Below are positions 25,459 to 28,423 of a stretch of 28,423 nucleotides of DNA, piece after piece (position 1 is the stretch's first letter; each line of letters starts with the position of its first letter). A model generated the notes under the pieces. It was not told where the DNA came from. It did no database searches and saw only the letters and a list, made by a program, of their open reading frames with translations. The stretch is from a virus, in the IMG/VR virus record IMGVR_UViG_3300013130_000030, positions 1-28,423 of that record; one strand, written 5' to 3'. A program made the position numbers and the translations under genes.

Positions 25459-26367
25459 TTACATTGGGTTGCCATCCTCATCAATTTTGGTTTCACCACC
25501 TTTATGATCAAACATGATAATACCATTATCGATTGGGGCAACCAAAAAGTCAACCTTTTTATATTTCCATGAAGCTAAATCTGATTTGGCCTGATTTTCC
25601 CTATTTTTAACTTGTATGGTTATAGTTTTACCATTATCACTCATAATTAAATCGGTACCAAATAACATATCAATGAAATCACCATCACCTCCTTGATATA
25701 GTGTTTTCATACCATATTTCTCCAATATATCTCTTACATCATTTTCAGCTTGTTCACCTATTTGTGACCTAGAAGTGGTATTCCTAACAAAACTACGGTA
25801 TTCACTAATGTCTATATATTTATCTAAAACTTTTTCTAGTTTGTCTTTTATCGATAATAAATAACTTTTGACACCTAAATTATTTTTAGCGTTTAACTTT
25901 TGGACCATGTTACCTCTTTTTAAAAGTTCGGTTAATAGTTCAGCTAAATCAGCATAATTTGTATTTAATTTGTTTATGTAATCAAAATTACCGTTTTGGT
26001 CGAAAACTCTATTAACAGATTTTAAAGATACATTCTCATAATAACCCTCTGTCTCGGATATATAATCATACCTACCTTCTTGATTATATTTTTGGGTATC
26101 ATATAATAATTTTAATGGTTTTTGATAATCCGGATTAACATCTTTTAAAGCCATCATTTCCTCCAATTTGGAGTTAATGATATTTTTTAGACCTAAACCA
26201 TAATCATTATATAAAAAAGTTTTTAAACTTTCTATTTTATGACATAATTCATTCTCATCTTTATTTGTAAAATGAGAACATGTTTTATAACTACTAGGTT
26301 GGCCACCAAATAAACTTAATTGGCTTTCTTTCAATATCTCTTTTCTTATAATTTTTTTAATATTCAT
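25459..26367 (-). CDS. PD-(D/E)XK nuclease-like protein with capsid-targeting-like N-terminus
   Basis: A 302-aa protein from the ATG at 26367 (MNIKKIIRKEILKESQLSLF); an ATG 21 nt upstream would add seven residues. L-K-E at 12-14 before S15 fits an [IL]xE site. The C-terminal domain has I-G-E-Q-A-E-N-D-V (E208), D-G-D-F-I-D-M-L-F-G-T-D-L-I (D233, D239) and T-I-T-I-Q-V-K-N (Q252, K254), the PD-(D/E)XK nuclease signature. The middle (40-190) is helical. A nuclease with a head-targeting leader would be injected with the phage DNA; that is inference. A GATATTTATC motif ends 5 nt before the ATG. Confidence 0.7.
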   Translation of the reverse strand: MNIKKIIRKEILKESQLSLFGGQPSSYKTCSHFTNKDENELCHKIESLKTFLYNDYGLGLKNIINSKLEEMMALKDVNPDYQKPLKLLYDTQKYNQEGRYDYISETEGYYENVSLKSVNRVFDQNGNFDYINKLNTNYADLAELLTELLKRGNMVQKLNAKNNLGVKSYLLSIKDKLEKVLDKYIDISEYRSFVRNTTSRSQIGEQAENDVRDILEKYGMKTLYQGGDGDFIDMLFGTDLIMSDNGKTITIQVKNRENQAKSDLASWKYKKVDFLVAPIDNGIIMFDHKGGETKIDEDGNPM

Positions 26368-26372
26368 ATAAA

Positions 26373-26382
26373 GATAAATATC
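26373..26382 (-). promoter_or_regulatory. GATATTTATC start-proximal motif
   Basis: The motif ends 5 nt before the nuclease start at 26367. Confidence 0.5.
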
Positions 26383-26393
26383 ATACAAAAATA

Positions 26394-26417
26394 AAAGGTG
26401 TGATTATTCACACCTTT
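26394..26417. terminator. Bidirectional terminator after RNA ligase
   Basis: AAAGGTGTG and CACACCTTT form a 9-bp stem with a 6-nt loop. It overlaps the stop codon of the RNA ligase gene and is followed by T residues on the minus strand. Confidence 0.7.
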
Positions 26418-27456
26418 ATAATTTTTTAAATTCAGGTTTTATTAATTTCCAAACATAGTCATGATAATCTTTTCTATCATACATTTTAAAGAGTATTGGG
26501 TGTAGGTGTTTATCCATCCCCAATACCCATTGAGCATATTTAGATTTCTCAGGTAAATCACCATCATAACTTTCATAGTAAGAATCAAACAACTTACCAG
26601 CATGTTCAGTTATGGACATTTTTTTATACCTTAACTCTTTAACATAGGATTTTATCTTATCAAAGAATTCATCAGGAACATCTTTAAGTATTTGATTAAC
26701 ATCCTGACCAGTACTTAACATTTCCCATATGGAAGTAGTAGATACATTAGTCATTATCTTATGTAATCTCAAATATTCTTCTCCTTTTATTTTCATTCGG
26801 TCGCCATTGGAGAATCTTACTACATAACCCTCCTCATTGTCTTTTATAAGACTTTTAAGAGTTTTGTAATCAGATATACCATCATATTTCTTAACCACCT
26901 TTAGACCTATGTTAGATATCATATTCATAAACCTGTTTGGTCCGTTATGTATATCTATTTCTTCACCACTTTTAGTATGTATCATACCAAGTAATACAAC
27001 ATCCTCATAATCGTATCTCACAACTATTCTGTTGTCATTGTATATTATCTCAAACAAGTAAGTATAATCTTTGTGGAGTTTATCGTAACCATATTTGGAT
27101 AACATTTCAAATCCTTTAACAGATTGGTCGGAAGTGAAGGAACCTCTGGTTTCGAACACCCATTGTCCTTCATAATGAAACAATATGCCTAAAGAGCCAT
27201 CTAATTTGGTGTATACATCAAAGTCAGAGGTAGTGGTGTGTTTACCTTCCTCTTGATTAAAAAATTTAGCAAAAGGTCTTGCAACAACATTACCTTTGTC
27301 ATCGGTTACTAGTCCACGAGCTTGTAGAGTCACCTCATCCCATAAAACCTCATACTGAACTTTTTCACTATAGTTCCATATGGTTAATGGTAAAGTGGGG
27401 TGAACTTGTTTGTAGACCAAACCATCATTGTAATATTTTTCCAAAACTTCTAACAT
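26416..27456 (-). CDS. T4 RNA ligase 1-like (RnlA family) ligase
   Basis: A 346-aa ATP-dependent RNA ligase. Motif I is K-L-D-G-S (K84 is the AMP-accepting lysine), preceded by A-R-G-L-V; motif III is L-F-E-I-I-Y (134-139), motif IV E-E-G-Y-V-V-R-F and motif V M-K-I-K (221-224). Length and motif order match T4 RNA ligase 1 (374 aa), which reseals tRNA cut in the anticodon loop. Together with the kinase, phosphoesterases and cREC at 5951-8167 it would complete an end-healing and sealing pathway. A TATATTTG box ends 4 nt before the ATG. Confidence 0.92.
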   Translation of the reverse strand: MLEVLEKYYNDGLVYKQVHPTLPLTIWNYSEKVQYEVLWDEVTLQARGLVTDDKGNVVARPFAKFFNQEEGKHTTTSDFDVYTKLDGSLGILFHYEGQWVFETRGSFTSDQSVKGFEMLSKYGYDKLHKDYTYLFEIIYNDNRIVVRYDYEDVVLLGMIHTKSGEEIDIHNGPNRFMNMISNIGLKVVKKYDGISDYKTLKSLIKDNEEGYVVRFSNGDRMKIKGEEYLRLHKIMTNVSTTSIWEMLSTGQDVNQILKDVPDEFFDKIKSYVKELRYKKMSITEHAGKLFDSYYESYDGDLPEKSKYAQWVLGMDKHLHPILFKMYDRKDYHDYVWKLIKPEFKKL

Positions 27457-27460
27457 TCTA

Positions 27461-27468
27461 CAAATATA
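27461..27468 (-). promoter_or_regulatory. TATATTTG box 4 nt before ATG
   Basis: A -7 box at the same exact 4-nt spacing before the RNA ligase start. Confidence 0.6.
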
Positions 27469-27476
27469 GTAAAAAA

Positions 27477-28277
27477 TTAGATTGGTAATTTAATTTTTGA
27501 TAATAATTGATTTGAGACGTGTGTATATATTTCAGTAGTTTTGACATTACTGTGACCCGCGATTTTCTGGATAATTCTGATATCAACACCAGATTCTAAC
27601 ATATTTGTAAAACAAGAATGTCTTAACTGATGAATGTGATAATTTTCACCCAAATATTTTTTAACAATCTTGTTACAACTATTTGGACTATATTTCAATG
27701 AAGTTTGTCCGTTGAATAAGTATTCTTTTGGTTTATATTGTGTGAAATAATTTCTTAATAACTCCAAAACCTTTTGAGATAATGGTACGATTCTGTCTTT
27801 TCTACCTTTAGCGTTTTTAATATGAATTATCATCCTTTTGGGATCTATGTCTTCTATTTTTAGGTTAACCACCTCAGAAACTCTTAGACCAACTGAATAT
27901 GTTATAGTTAATAATGCCTTATGTTTAATGTTTTCAATTTTTGAAAGTTGGGTTTTTATGAACTCCCCATCAATAACTTTTGGTAATTTCTTTTCTGACT
28001 TTGGTCTCTTAAAACTTACTTTATCATATTTCTTATCCAAACCGAATTTATATAAAAACCTAATTGCGTTAATTACTTGGTTTTGTTGTGATATCGAAGT
28101 AAAGTTATAATTATCCATATAGGATTGGAAATCACCGGATGTCAGCCTTGTTGGTGATATTTTAATACTATTTAAAAACTGGTTAATATAAAAAAGATAG
28201 GACTTAATTGTCCTATCTGAATAATTTAAATACTTCAATTTTTGATTACAAATTTCGTAGTAATTTGTTTTTTTCAT
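27477..28277 (-). CDS. Tyrosine recombinase (XerC/D or integrase type)
   Basis: A 266-aa protein. The N-terminal SAM-like core-binding domain spans about 1-90. The catalytic domain has R132 (G-L-R-V-S-E-V), a K-G-R-K-D-R-I-V-P turn (lysine at about 157-160), H-x-x-R in H-Q-L-R-H-S (H216, R219), G-H-S-N (H242) and nucleophile Y251 in E-I-Y-T-H-V. All catalytic residues are present. In a T4-like phage it could resolve multimers, act at the genome ends or integrate; no attachment site is recognised nearby. It lies 20 nt upstream of the RNA ligase start. Confidence 0.9.
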   Translation of the reverse strand: MKKTNYYEICNQKLKYLNYSDRTIKSYLFYINQFLNSIKISPTRLTSGDFQSYMDNYNFTSISQQNQVINAIRFLYKFGLDKKYDKVSFKRPKSEKKLPKVIDGEFIKTQLSKIENIKHKALLTITYSVGLRVSEVVNLKIEDIDPKRMIIHIKNAKGRKDRIVPLSQKVLELLRNYFTQYKPKEYLFNGQTSLKYSPNSCNKIVKKYLGENYHIHQLRHSCFTNMLESGVDIRIIQKIAGHSNVKTTEIYTHVSNQLLSKIKLPI

Positions 28278-28329
28278 CTTTAAAACATTGTTTTATAAGG
28301 GTTTTTGACTAGGTGTTGATATATACTAG

Positions 28330-28422
28330 TTAGCCACAATTCTGAATCCTGAATGGATTTGACCAAAACTTTTGACCATCCAAATCAAGTAAGAACTCGG
28401 CTTTATCTTCATCCCACTTTAC
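28330..28422 (-). CDS. C-terminal end of a partial gene at the window edge
   Basis: The last 30 codons of a minus-strand frame that runs off the right end: V-K-W-D-E-D-K-A-E-F-L-L-D-L-D-G-Q-K-F-W-S-N-P-F-R-I-Q-N-C-G. The composition is normal for a protein. Too short to name. The gap to the recombinase is about 50 nt. Confidence 0.55.
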   Translation of the reverse strand, partial: VKWDEDKAEFLLDLDGQKFWSNPFRIQNCG

Positions 28423-28423
28423 A

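Noticed and set aside
1-28423. CRISPR array or tandem repeat array
   Set aside because: No regularly spaced direct repeats were seen; only two single 21-bp duplications inside genes.

Overview
The window looks like part of a large, AT-rich, T4-like bacteriophage that infects a member of the Bacteroidota. Host clues are the many Bacteroidota -7 promoter boxes (TAnnTTTG, several with an upstream TTGACA), no clear Shine-Dalgarno sites, and two small lipoproteins with Bacteroidota-style lipoboxes. Phage clues are a gp23-like capsid fragment, a gp19-like tail-tube candidate, a T4-type RNA ligase 1, tRNA arrays, a tmRNA, GIY-YIG and HNH endonucleases, and a set of proteins sharing a short N-terminal peptide that resembles the T4 capsid-targeting sequence. 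Most genes are on the minus strand.

Layout. 1-2020: a zinc-binding DUF6011-like gene, a small plus-strand gene, and two coupled genes with capsid-targeting-like N-termini. 2020-2930: a minus-strand tmRNA whose T loop is split by a 222-nt group I intron, followed by a decayed GIY-YIG gene and a terminator. 2950-5450: a plus-strand block with an HNH nuclease and a 474-aa candidate internal head protein. 5450-8170: a lipoprotein, then a cluster consistent with RNA or nucleotide end processing (P-loop kinase, two metallophosphoesterases, a cyclic-phosphate-processing receiver domain). 8190-9080: tRNA-Leu(TAG), tRNA-Gly, a structured RNA and two tiny ORFs. 9085-12744: a membrane signalling cassette (coiled-coil membrane protein, response regulator, sensor kinase, PrsW-like protease). 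12760-14430: tail-tube-like, UVR-motif and unknown proteins. 14460-15330: structured RNAs, an initiator-like tRNA and two tRNA-Leu-like genes with enlarged anticodon domains. 15330-18110: small genes, HNH, a cysteine-peptidase-like gene and a modular 356-aa protein. 18110-19830: tRNA-Arg, tRNA-Glu, an intact GIY-YIG gene, tRNA-Leu(TAA) and structured RNAs. 19849-23034: lipoprotein, DUF5856-like protein, LpxH-like phosphoesterase, glycosyltransferase. 23080-23650: tRNA-Cys, tRNA-Arg, a tRNA remnant and a second tiny leader ORF. 23650-28423: small genes, targeting-peptide proteins including a PD-(D/E)XK nuclease, the capsid fragment, RNA ligase and a tyrosine recombinase.

How the parts may work together. 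tRNAs, tmRNA, kinase, phosphoesterases, cyclic-phosphate domain and RNA ligase suggest that the phage supplies and repairs its own translation RNAs. The shared N-terminal peptides suggest a set of proteins packaged in the head and delivered with the DNA. Two promoter-like motifs lie at nearly fixed distances from start codons, which suggests widespread leaderless mRNAs. Functions are inferred from motifs read by eye; no database search was run.
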